Source: a virus. From it: a DNA stretch of 24,141 nt. Below, one piece after another: positions 7,477 through 13,991 of this stretch. Within the stretch, counting starts at the first letter, position 1; each line of letters begins with the position of its first letter. The translations under genes were made by a program, and so were the position numbers. Location of the stretch: positions 1-24,141 of IMG/VR virus record IMGVR_UViG_3300044800_000220, one strand, 5' to 3'. The notes under the pieces are model-generated. The model did not search any database. It was not told the DNA's origin and was given only the letters and a program-made list of their open reading frames with translations.

Positions 7477-9149
7477 CAGAATGCACCGCGCTCCAGGTTA
7501 ATTCCGATTTTGGTAAACCAGTCGCTGGTCTCTGCCCAGACCCTATCATCCTTATCGATGCGGATATTCATCTGTATGTCGTTTTTGACTTCCGGAGGTT
7601 TCATGGAGGAAAAACTCTTTTGCAATATCTCCTCATGAGATTCATGAACATCCCTGTGATCGTCATATAGATGCGCCTCCGCCATGTCGGCGAGTTCCGG
7701 GTGTTTATAGGTCATAAACGCCAGAGCCGCAGTGCCCCCGATTGCCAAGGTCACGGGATTCGCGGCCAGCACCACCAGCCAGGGGAGCACCTTCGCCGCG
7801 GTGGATTTTACTGTGTCGCCCCCAGGGACAGGCGTGATGCCGCCGCCGGGAAAGAGTCCTCCGGCAGGCCAGTTTGTGATGAATACGGGGGTCACACCGG
7901 TTGCCGCTTCCACGGCCTTCCCCGCGGCGATGCCGCCGCCCATCTTGCCGAGGCTCCCCAGAACATTCTTTATCTTGCCATAGCCCAGGCCCAGAAGAAC
8001 CGCCGTTGACAATCCCGCGGCGCCATAGGCCGCCCCTTTTGTCAATCCCGATGAATCCGCAAGAAACTTCACCGGCTTTTTAGCCAGGTCGTAAAGCCAC
8101 CCCAAATCCATTTTGATCGCGTCCAGGTTCCCCTTAATTTTATCAAACTGATGTCCCCAGGTTTCCGTGGCACCCTCCAAACGCTTGGCGGCGATCTCCC
8201 CTGCGTTACCCATATCTTTTATTCCGGCTTTAAAGGCTTCGATTTGTTTAAAGACGAAATCCAACTTTCTTTCAGCGTTCTCACCAAATATTTTATTAAG
8301 TCCTTCCTTATATTCCTTTGAGGAGAGGGTTTTTTTATGTTTTTCTAAATATACTTGAAGATCTTTCAATACCTCGATCTGATCGCGCCAATTCTTCTCG
8401 CCGGTCTTAGCGTCAATGTCGAACATCTTTATCCCGCTATGTTGGAGAACATCTGCTTTACTCTGGAGCGCATCCAGAACCTCATTTACCTGGCCGACGA
8501 CTCGCGGATTGCTCATTCCCGCTTTACTGAGCCCTAAAAGAAAACCTAATGTTTCGGTGTACGCTTTTTTTGAGCCTCCCCGTAAAGCCAGACGCTGGAG
8601 AATAGTGTCCAACTGCTCTAAATTCGCACGCGAGGCGACGATGGCATCCGCGACACCCTTGGCTTCACTTGGAGCCAGCCGGTAAATCTTCATCATCTGG
8701 ACGACCCGGTCCGTGACCGTGTCAAGATCCGCCTCCATCGCCTTGGCCGACGACGCAGATGCCGCCATGATCTGCATGATATCGTCCGGCTTATAAGCGA
8801 TGGAGAGTTTCTTTGCGGAGGCAAAGAGTTGCTGCATGTCCTGCCCGGCGCTTCCTGCCATCGATATGAGGCGTGTTTTTAATTCGTCCGCCTCCTCGGC
8901 GGTGGCCTTGAGGTTTGCCTTCATCATCAGGATGGATGCATCAATGGGCATGAAATCGCGGAGGGAAAAGAGCTTCTTCAGCACCAAGCCAGTCCCAAGC
9001 GCTGTCATAGCGGTTCCGAGCAGGCCGATCTGCGATGTCGCATGCTGCACGAAATCGGAAACATGCCTTGACCCGTCCCGCAGACCGTCGCGTAGCTTTG
9101 CTGCATTTGCAGAGAGCTCCATCATTATTTTCATGCTTCCTTCGTTCAT
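7476..9149 (-). CDS. Tail tape measure protein
   Basis: A 557-residue tape measure, which sets tail length and passes into the cell during infection. It is mostly helical, with a TP901-type core at about residues 75-340 (Q-D-M-Q-Q-L-F-A-S-A-K-K, then LNKIFGENAERKLDFVF). Two hydrophobic, Gly/Ala-rich segments follow, near 372-415 and 454-480, as expected for a protein that enters the membrane. The C-terminal strand VKNDIQMNIRI is also usual. At about 0.15 nm per residue the tail would be around 80 nm, an estimate. The ATG at 9149 overlaps the stop of the chaperone extension (ATGA). An internal ATG five codons in has AAGGA before it and could be the true start. Confidence 0.92.
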   Translation of the reverse strand: MNEGSMKIMMELSANAAKLRDGLRDGSRHVSDFVQHATSQIGLLGTAMTALGTGLVLKKLFSLRDFMPIDASILMMKANLKATAEEADELKTRLISMAGSAGQDMQQLFASAKKLSIAYKPDDIMQIMAASASSAKAMEADLDTVTDRVVQMMKIYRLAPSEAKGVADAIVASRANLEQLDTILQRLALRGGSKKAYTETLGFLLGLSKAGMSNPRVVGQVNEVLDALQSKADVLQHSGIKMFDIDAKTGEKNWRDQIEVLKDLQVYLEKHKKTLSSKEYKEGLNKIFGENAERKLDFVFKQIEAFKAGIKDMGNAGEIAAKRLEGATETWGHQFDKIKGNLDAIKMDLGWLYDLAKKPVKFLADSSGLTKGAAYGAAGLSTAVLLGLGYGKIKNVLGSLGKMGGGIAAGKAVEAATGVTPVFITNWPAGGLFPGGGITPVPGGDTVKSTAAKVLPWLVVLAANPVTLAIGGTAALAFMTYKHPELADMAEAHLYDDHRDVHESHEEILQKSFSSMKPPEVKNDIQMNIRIDKDDRVWAETSDWFTKIGINLERGAF

Positions 9150-9367
9150 TTCCGCTTTCTCTTTACCCGGTATGTTTTACCCTTGGCGGTCGGGTCTTCC
9201 AGCTCCCTGCAGGATTTCAGGTATTGCCAGGCTTCTCTTTCCGGCATCGCCAAAATAGTGTCATACTCGAACCCCCGCCGGAGCAGGGAGACGATCAGTT
9301 TACGGCGCGTCTCAGTCCTTGTCGCGAAAGGAATCCCGGCGTTCTTCCAACCTCTTCTCCGCAGCCT
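9146..9367 (-). CDS. Frameshift extension of the tail assembly chaperone
   Basis: This open frame lies in the frame one base ahead of the chaperone gene. It opens after a TGA at 9370-9368 and ends with TGA at 9148-9146, sharing ATGA with the tape measure start. From about 9310 on, the translation looks real: RRKLIVSLLRRGFEYDTILA, followed by an E-A-W-Q-Y-L-K-S segment and a basic end. That is the usual form of the second half of tail chaperones (gpG/gpGT principle; Mu gp41/gp42). It has no ATG, GTG or TTG ahead of the conserved part, so it is best read as made by ribosomes shifting out of the 9632-9312 gene. Slipping at 9329-9326 would give about 161 residues. Confidence 0.75.
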   Translation of the reverse strand, partial: RLRRRGWKNAGIPFATRTETRRKLIVSLLRRGFEYDTILAMPEREAWQYLKSCRELEDPTAKGKTYRVKRKRK

Positions 9368-9632
9368 TCAGAGCGTTGATGTCCTCCTGGTACATGCCGA
9401 GGAGCATATCCGCCGTGATGGCCTCTTTCGGGATCGTGCCGATGCCTATGAGCAGATTCGCCGTGATGCAGATGCCGAGATAATAGCTGTTCACCGCCGC
9501 CCGCAGGGCCTGTTTGGGATCGTCGAAGACGTCTATCATGTCGCGGACGATCTGCTCGCGGATTTCAAAATCACTATGGACCTTGCCGTCATATTCGACG
9601 CCGATAGGGAGTGTCCCTTTTTCGGTAAACAT
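9312..9632 (-). CDS. Tail assembly chaperone, Mu gp41-like
   Basis: A 106-residue protein between tail tube and tape measure, where long-tailed phages carry the chaperone that coats the tape measure during tail assembly. The N-terminal half has EYDGKVHSDFEIREQI, the pattern of Mu gp41-type chaperones. A hydrophobic helix follows, then NSYYLGICITANLLIGIGTI. The C-terminal end is highly charged and helical. ATG at 9632 follows AAGGAG. The stop at 9314-9312 lies inside a longer frame that continues to the tape measure start, so this gene probably makes a short form and, by frameshifting, a long form. Confidence 0.85.
   Translation of the reverse strand: MFTEKGTLPIGVEYDGKVHSDFEIREQIVRDMIDVFDDPKQALRAAVNSYYLGICITANLLIGIGTIPKEAITADMLLGMYQEDINALKAAEKRLEERRDSFRDKD
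9326..9329 (-). promoter_or_regulatory. Candidate +1 frameshift site UUU-C
   Basis: The chaperone frame reads TCC TTT CGC here. A Phe-tRNA (anticodon GAA) on UUU can move forward one base to UUC, its better match, giving GCG as the next codon in the extension frame. I stepped through the codons of the overlap window (9367-9312) and this was the only one where the tRNA re-pairs well after a +1 move. I could not find a convincing -2 slip site, although Mu itself is, as I recall, described as using -2. The site is five codons before the zero-frame stop. Confidence 0.5.
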
Positions 9633-9642
9633 GGTCTACTCC

Positions 9643-9999
9643 TTACTTCCGGGTTTTCGCCGAGAATTTTATGGTCCGGGAAGATTCTTTATCGCCGTCA
9701 TGTTTCAGTGCGCCGATCTCGAGCACGTAGACGCCGCTGTAATTGATGCGCGTGCCGTTCTGGTAGTCGATGACGATCTTGCCGCCCTTGACCGCGGTAA
9801 AATCAAATTCTGGGGTATCCATCGGGACGATATACTCTACATTTACGCCGTACCGTTCCTTGGTTTTCATATGCCCGGTTGTATTCATGAGGTTCACCGC
9901 CTTGTAAACCTCAAATTCTTTTTCTTCCACCGTTTTGAAATCGGTGATGGACTGCCCGTCCACTTCCAGGAGCACCTGGGATACAAATTCTTCCGCCAT
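9643..9999 (-). CDS. Tail tube protein, Mu gpM-like
   Basis: A 118-residue major tail tube protein, hexamers of which stack to make the inner channel under the sheath. It starts with a short acidic segment leading to VLLEVDGQSITDFKTVEEKE, then VNLMNTTGHMKTKERYG, and ends with strand pairs such as GVYVLEIGALKHDG. This is the usual pattern and length of Mu gpM-type tubes. ATG at 9999 follows TTTAAGGAGG, one of the strongest ribosome-binding sites in the window, fitting a highly made protein. The junction with the sheath gene is 55 bases, long for this cluster, and holds the hairpin at 10022-10045. Confidence 0.92.
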   Translation of the reverse strand: MAEEFVSQVLLEVDGQSITDFKTVEEKEFEVYKAVNLMNTTGHMKTKERYGVNVEYIVPMDTPEFDFTAVKGGKIVIDYQNGTRINYSGVYVLEIGALKHDGDKESSRTIKFSAKTRK

Positions 10000-10021
10000 G
10001 AGAGCCTCCTTAAATCCCCTA

Positions 10022-10045
10022 GTCCCCCTTTATGAAAAGGGGGAC
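10022..10045. repeat. Perfect 10-bp inverted repeat between sheath and tube genes
   Basis: GTCCCCCTTT at 10022-10031 pairs with AAAGGGGGAC at 10036-10045 across a 4-base loop (ATGA). It sits in the 55-base gap between the sheath stop and tube start. No T-run follows on the minus strand, so it is not a normal terminator. It could protect or process the tube mRNA. Its layout (pyrimidine-rich arm, purine-rich arm, then AGGGAT-AAAT) resembles the palindrome at 13473-13490, and both look like short palindromic intergenic repeats found in many bacterial genomes. Confidence 0.7.
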
Positions 10046-10054
10046 AGGGATAAA

Positions 10055-11479
10055 TTATAGTATCAGATCGATGCGGCCGGCGAACACGTGGAGCCCATTC
10101 ACCACATCCGTGGGGATTTTCGCATCGAGCCGGTTCGGATCCTGCAGATCCCTTTCACAGATTACGCCGTTGGCATTGTCCGCCACATTCTCGACGATTT
10201 CCAATTGCTCCAACTGCTCCAGAACGTCCATGATCTGATCGCGGACGGCGGCCGGCGTTCTGCTGGAGAGTTTTTCGCGCGGGAATCTCAGCGCGATGCG
10301 GGTCCGGATGGCTGCCCGCACATAATCGAGGGTGCGGATCGTGGTGATATCCAAAAGTGATATATCGAGAATACTCTGCGGGTCTTTAATATATGTGCTG
10401 ACGGCGCGGACGATTTGAACCACTTCACCGGGACCCACTTCCAGCGGCGTTGTTCCGTTGTAGAGGCAGTTTTCCTGCTCTGTCCGGGACAATCGATTCG
10501 CTATAGCAGGAGCGGCGATATTGACCAGTGCGAGAGTATTTAATGGGCGGGCCGGGTCTTCCTCAAAGGCCATCACTGCCGCCATTGCGGCGCCGATTTC
10601 ATAGGCCGGACTGTAGGTGCCGCGCAAATAGGCGCAAACGATGCGGCCGGAATTGACGGTACTGGCCAGCGTGGTGACCGTTGCCAGGACGTCGTCATCG
10701 GCGACTACTCCGATTCCAGGGCGCTCCTCCTGCGGTCCGGAGACATTGTCCAGGTGCGTTTTGAGCGACGTAAGCGATGTCGCATCAATAAACGGGCTGG
10801 CGATGATGTTATATTGTTCTGCGAAGACGGCGGCCAGAGCCGTGGCGAGCACCGGGTCAACCGAACCGGGTGTGGTTGCCGTTAAAGTTCCCGTGACGCC
10901 GGTTGCCGTGATATTGGCGGTAAAATCAATCTGGTTAGCCACGGTGCCCTTGTTTTTGGCGGTGAAGACCAGTGTGCCGGTGGTATGAACATAGGTAAAG
11001 GGCAGCGCTGGATCACCGTCCAGCGCCGATTTCAGGGCGGCGCCGATAATGGTGGCTGAATCCGCAGAATTGATGCCGATCTGATAACAGACGTTTCCGA
11101 CATATAGCGTTAAAACGCCGCTGGAAGTGGCGGGGCCGACAAGCGCCAGAGTATGCACGCGGGCAACCGGAGCTGTTGCGGAATCGTCCAGGGCGCAGAC
11201 GGTCAAGTCCAGATAGGCATTGGCTTTGATCGCCGCCCTGACCATCAGGTGAGCGATGGAGCCGTTCCCGAAGTATGCGGCCGCATCGCTGTCGGAAAAG
11301 ACTAGGGTCGGAATGAGTTGTGCGACGGTACCTGCTGCCAGTCTTTGCGCGATAATCAGCATGCGCTGCAGGTTGGCTGGAAGTGTCCGCACCGCCAGTT
11401 TGGTGTTGAATTCAAAATATTTTCCAGGCTTCCTGATGGAACTGGGAATCTGGTCGAAAGAAATGTTTGGTGAGGCCAT
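10055..11479 (-). CDS. Tail sheath protein, Mu gpL-like
   Basis: A 474-residue contractile sheath protein, which surrounds the tube and drives injection by shortening. It opens with SFDQIPSSIRKPGKYFEFN near residues 7-25, the gpL-type start. It then has LQRMLIIAQR and DAAAYFGNGSIAHLM. The central part contains a Ser/Thr-rich inserted domain (about 120-215). The C-terminal end has the typical IRTLDYVRAAIRTRI and a final strand reading FAGRIDLIL. The size is similar to Mu gpL. The start ATG at 11479 shares one base with the stop of the DUF2635 gene. A contractile (myovirus) tail follows directly from this gene. Confidence 0.95.
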   Translation of the reverse strand: MASPNISFDQIPSSIRKPGKYFEFNTKLAVRTLPANLQRMLIIAQRLAAGTVAQLIPTLVFSDSDAAAYFGNGSIAHLMVRAAIKANAYLDLTVCALDDSATAPVARVHTLALVGPATSSGVLTLYVGNVCYQIGINSADSATIIGAALKSALDGDPALPFTYVHTTGTLVFTAKNKGTVANQIDFTANITATGVTGTLTATTPGSVDPVLATALAAVFAEQYNIIASPFIDATSLTSLKTHLDNVSGPQEERPGIGVVADDDVLATVTTLASTVNSGRIVCAYLRGTYSPAYEIGAAMAAVMAFEEDPARPLNTLALVNIAAPAIANRLSRTEQENCLYNGTTPLEVGPGEVVQIVRAVSTYIKDPQSILDISLLDITTIRTLDYVRAAIRTRIALRFPREKLSSRTPAAVRDQIMDVLEQLEQLEIVENVADNANGVICERDLQDPNRLDAKIPTDVVNGLHVFAGRIDLIL

Positions 11480-11676
11480 CAGTCCTTCCCTCCTTTTTTG
11501 ATTTTTGTTTCTCCGTTAGCGGTTTGAGCCGCTGTCGCAGCCAAGAGGGATCCCTCGCCGACCAGGCGAATATAGTACGCAGTATCCGGGACATTTTGCG
11601 GCTCGGAATCATTGATATATTCCCTCGGCCTTCCTTCCATCGGGCAACGCGTGCCCGGCGCTGATATTACTTTCAT
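11479..11676 (-). CDS. Small protein of the DUF2635 family (Mu gp38-like)
   Basis: A 65-residue protein directly ahead of the sheath gene, as in Mu. It has the family's order of features: a short beta start (KVISAPGTRCPMEGRP), a V-P-D-T-A-Y-Y-I-R-L-V-G-E-G turn and a small polar tail. The usual pattern 'vP.t.YW.R.l.dG' is clear. Function is not known, but its fixed place beside the sheath gene suggests a role in tail assembly. ATG at 11676 follows AAAGGAGG, a strong site. The C-terminal lysine-rich tail (KIKKGGKD) is poorly conserved in such proteins. Confidence 0.85.
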   Translation of the reverse strand: MKVISAPGTRCPMEGRPREYINDSEPQNVPDTAYYIRLVGEGSLLAATAAQTANGETKIKKGGKD

Positions 11677-11686
11677 ATTTCCTCCT

Positions 11687-12232
11687 TTATTGACCTTGCA
11701 ATGTAACTATATCCTCGGCGTCTGATATGTCATCGCCGGGTTTCAGGTAATAATTAAGATCGACTGTGATCAGATCCGTGATCACATCATCGGACACCGC
11801 TTCCACTACTTCCGGGACATCGAGAGCGATCATCGCGCAATGGCAGAGGACGGGGCCGAACATGCGCGGCTCGATCGAATTTACCTTCGGGAGCGTATGC
11901 AGGCATGCGCCCGTTACTTTTTTGCTCATGAACTGAAGCAGTATGGCGTCCACGATCGCATTGAAAGAAATCTCGGAGGCCTTCGCATCCTGCAGCCCGT
12001 AATATCCTTTCAGCAGATAGGAATGAGTCACCTTGAACTTGCTGCCGATACGTTCTATTTTGGGCACCGCGTTTCTGGTGATCTCCCATCCCATTATCTT
12101 GCCGTCGACTTTAAAAAAAGCGAGAAAGGCGGCATCGTCTTTTGCCCAGCGTTCGTAATTATAGACGGCGCCGGTGCCGGGAACTTCCGAAAGAAGAGAA
12201 TTAATCGATTCCCTTAGCGTGCTGTCGCTCAA
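11687..12232 (-). CDS. Putative tail completion/terminator protein
   Basis: A 181-residue protein between the gp10-like neck protein and DUF2635, the place of Mu gp37 (DUF1834). I do not recognise it confidently by sequence. It has a short N-terminal helix (DSTLRESINSLLSEVPG), a central alpha/beta region with HSYLLKGYYGLQDAKASE, and a helix followed by strands near the C-terminus. That mix is compatible with tail terminator folds. The start is TTG at 12232, overlapping the previous stop as TTGA, with GGGAG eight bases upstream. No in-frame ATG exists nearby. Position, not sequence, is the main support for its role. Confidence 0.6.
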   Translation of the reverse strand: MSDSTLRESINSLLSEVPGTGAVYNYERWAKDDAAFLAFFKVDGKIMGWEITRNAVPKIERIGSKFKVTHSYLLKGYYGLQDAKASEISFNAIVDAILLQFMSKKVTGACLHTLPKVNSIEPRMFGPVLCHCAMIALDVPEVVEAVSDDVITDLITVDLNYYLKPGDDISDAEDIVTLQGQ

Positions 12233-12744
12233 CTGTTCATCTCCCTGGTTATTTTAAGTCCCATATTGTCGAATATCCTCTGCAGGCCGGCCCAGTCGTC
12301 ATTCCATGCTCGTTCAAAAACGTGTGCGCCGGGGAAGCCTTTCTGCCCGATCTTTCGCCTGACCACAAATTCCAGTTTCTTCGCCTGTTCTTCATCGATG
12401 CCCATCTTCAAGACCATCCAACTCAATAGAGTGCCTTCCGGCGGCATCTTCTTCTGGGGAGTGCGGCCTTTATCAATCACGATACCGTAAGGGCTGCCTG
12501 TAAAAACGATTCCCTTTATTGCCGGGCTCCCCTTTCCCTGTACCTCTCCGCCAACACTTGCGAGAAAACCGCCCTTGGCTCCGTGGACTCCGATCTTTTT
12601 GGCATCGATGATATATTTTTTCACCCTCCCCTCGAGGAACAAAACGCTTTCCTGCATGGCGGCGTCCAGGTTCTTCTGTACGATCGCCGCTCCCTGCCGG
12701 AGAGTCTCATCCTTTACGGTTATATAGGCCCTGAAATCTTCCAT
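12229..12744 (-). CDS. HK97 gp10-like neck/morphogenesis protein
   Basis: A 171-residue protein likely to join head and tail. The pattern is that of gp10-like or virion-morphogenesis proteins: an N-terminal helical part (about 10-50), a YGIVIDKGRTPQKKMPP segment (residues about 85-100), the 'y.f.le.Gt..m...' type region, and a C-terminal helix reading GFPGAHVFERAWN followed by a basic end. I prefer the ATG at 12744, which overlaps the previous stop as TAATG and has AAGGA upstream. An ATG 21 bases earlier has no site. The two neighbours are also neck or tail-completion proteins, which supports the assignment. Confidence 0.7.
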   Translation of the reverse strand: MEDFRAYITVKDETLRQGAAIVQKNLDAAMQESVLFLEGRVKKYIIDAKKIGVHGAKGGFLASVGGEVQGKGSPAIKGIVFTGSPYGIVIDKGRTPQKKMPPEGTLLSWMVLKMGIDEEQAKKLEFVVRRKIGQKGFPGAHVFERAWNDDWAGLQRIFDNMGLKITREMNS

Positions 12745-13448
12745 TACCGTTTGTTCCTTGCCCATCGCGGATGCGTTAGTCTCTCGAGGCCTCCTGGATA
12801 TTTCTCACTGAGATCCACAACCGCCGTGGCCGGCGATGCCGTGTCGCCGTCCTTCAGATCCATATGACTCGCATAAAGGCGGCGACATTCCTTTGCCCTG
12901 GCCGCATAATCGCGGGATTTGCTTTTATGGTCCACGCTATCGGCCTGGATGGTACTGTCTGTCGTCTGCGCAAAATAGGTTGAGAGCATATCGCAGAAAA
13001 ACGCCGCCGCCAGTATATGTACCGCTTCGTCATCGGCTGTCGCCACGGTGCATGCGGCATCCGTGCATGTATGGGGTGTCGTATAGCTGACGCGGAAAGA
13101 TTCTCTGGATGATGGTGTCGCATTAAGAAAGCGCATGAACTTTCCGGCCGGCTTTATGTATATCTGCCACGCGTCGCCATCGAGAACGTTCGGGATCGGG
13201 AGCGAGTCATCGACGGGATATTCGATCTGTATGATATCGGAGAACGTCTCCGACCAGGAACCGAGGAGCGAGATCGCGTAGTCGAAGGAGCCGGTACCGG
13301 ATTCGTCTTCGGTGATGACCAGCGGGCGGTGTTTGGAATGTTCGTCCAGCGCCTGAGTGATTGCCTTGATCCTCTCGGGCTCTCCAAGGGGAAAATCGCC
13401 CTGCACCAGAATGCCGACTGCCGCTATGTAGTCCTCCCTCGTGCTCAT
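12744..13448 (-). CDS. Putative head-tail connector protein
   Basis: A 234-residue protein that starts the neck gene group, where Mu has gp36 (DUF1320). It is longer than gp36 and not clearly related to it. Its first part has a helix ending in an ALDEHSKHRPL turn. A beta-rich middle follows (FDYAISLLGSWSE, then IQIEYPVDDS and WQIYIKPAGKFMRF). A long helix then runs from DDEAVHILAAAFFCDMLSTY. The layout fits an adaptor protein. I chose ATG at 13448 (start MSTRED) because GAGGGACGAT precedes it; an ATG four codons upstream is badly spaced. A palindromic repeat lies in the 54-base gap before it. Confidence 0.55.
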   Translation of the reverse strand: MSTREDYIAAVGILVQGDFPLGEPERIKAITQALDEHSKHRPLVITEDESGTGSFDYAISLLGSWSETFSDIIQIEYPVDDSLPIPNVLDGDAWQIYIKPAGKFMRFLNATPSSRESFRVSYTTPHTCTDAACTVATADDEAVHILAAAFFCDMLSTYFAQTTDSTIQADSVDHKSKSRDYAARAKECRRLYASHMDLKDGDTASPATAVVDLSEKYPGGLERLTHPRWARNKR

Positions 13449-13472
13449 ATCGTCCCTCATGCCCTCGCGCTG

Positions 13473-13490
13473 CTCCCTTTGGAAAGGGAG
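13473..13490. repeat. 8-bp inverted repeat in the gap before the connector gene
   Basis: CTCCCTTT at 13473-13480 and AAAGGGAG at 13483-13490 are exact inverted arms around GG; as a hairpin this folds with 7 pairs and a 4-base loop. GTTAGGAGGGATTT follows on the plus strand. The whole unit resembles a common type of short palindromic intergenic repeat, and a related copy seems to lie at 10022-10045. It marks the downstream edge of the three-gene membrane block 13503-15701. Confidence 0.6.
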
Positions 13491-13502
13491 GTTAGGAGGG
13501 AT

Positions 13503-13961
13503 TTAATTCTTGAATATTCCGGATATGTCAAAAACGTAACTCGTGACGCCCACCACATAGCTAACGCGCACGTATTTTCCAAAGTTTGCGATTGCCTGCC
13601 GGTATTGCCCGGTCGCCGTGATCTGCCCGATCGTCGTGTGCGTGTACCAGGTCAGATTATCCGGAGACGTCTGGATGGTTACATCGAGGGTCGATGCCCC
13701 ATTCTTCGTGGTGACGTTGACGAATATCTGCCCCTCGGCATAGGCCGAAACTTCAAATGCGGTCGAATAACCAGTCGCGGCCGTATATGTCCCACTGGAG
13801 AGGAAACTGATGATCCTTGTCCTTCGGTCCTCCGCGCTGACAGGTACCGATATGTCAAAATTCTCAATCAGACCTATAGCTACAACCGCACAAATTGCCA
13901 CAAACGCCCCTAAGGCTATCTGCCGCATCCGTTTTGCCAGCCTGTCTTCCCTGTCTCTCAT
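13503..13961 (-). CDS. Membrane-anchored beta-domain protein, unknown function
   Basis: A 152-residue protein I do not recognise. Residues 1-13 are strongly basic (RDREDRLAKRMR), and residues about 16-33 form one hydrophobic segment (ALGAFVAICAVVAIGL). This predicts a single membrane anchor or uncleaved signal with the rest outside the cytoplasm. Residues 45-152 are beta-rich with Ser/Thr/Tyr repeats, including VTIQTSPDNLTWYTH, and resemble small jelly-roll or Ig-like domains found on phage surfaces. ATG at 13961 follows GGAGG. It sits thirty bases after the O-antigen ligase-like gene, so the two are probably made together. A virion role would not need a membrane anchor, which is why it stands out. 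Confidence 0.7.
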   Translation of the reverse strand: MRDREDRLAKRMRQIALGAFVAICAVVAIGLIENFDISVPVSAEDRRTRIISFLSSGTYTAATGYSTAFEVSAYAEGQIFVNVTTKNGASTLDVTIQTSPDNLTWYTHTTIGQITATGQYRQAIANFGKYVRVSYVVGVTSYVFDISGIFKN

Positions 13962-13991
13962 TTTCGAATCCTCCGATTTTGCCCGACCGTT

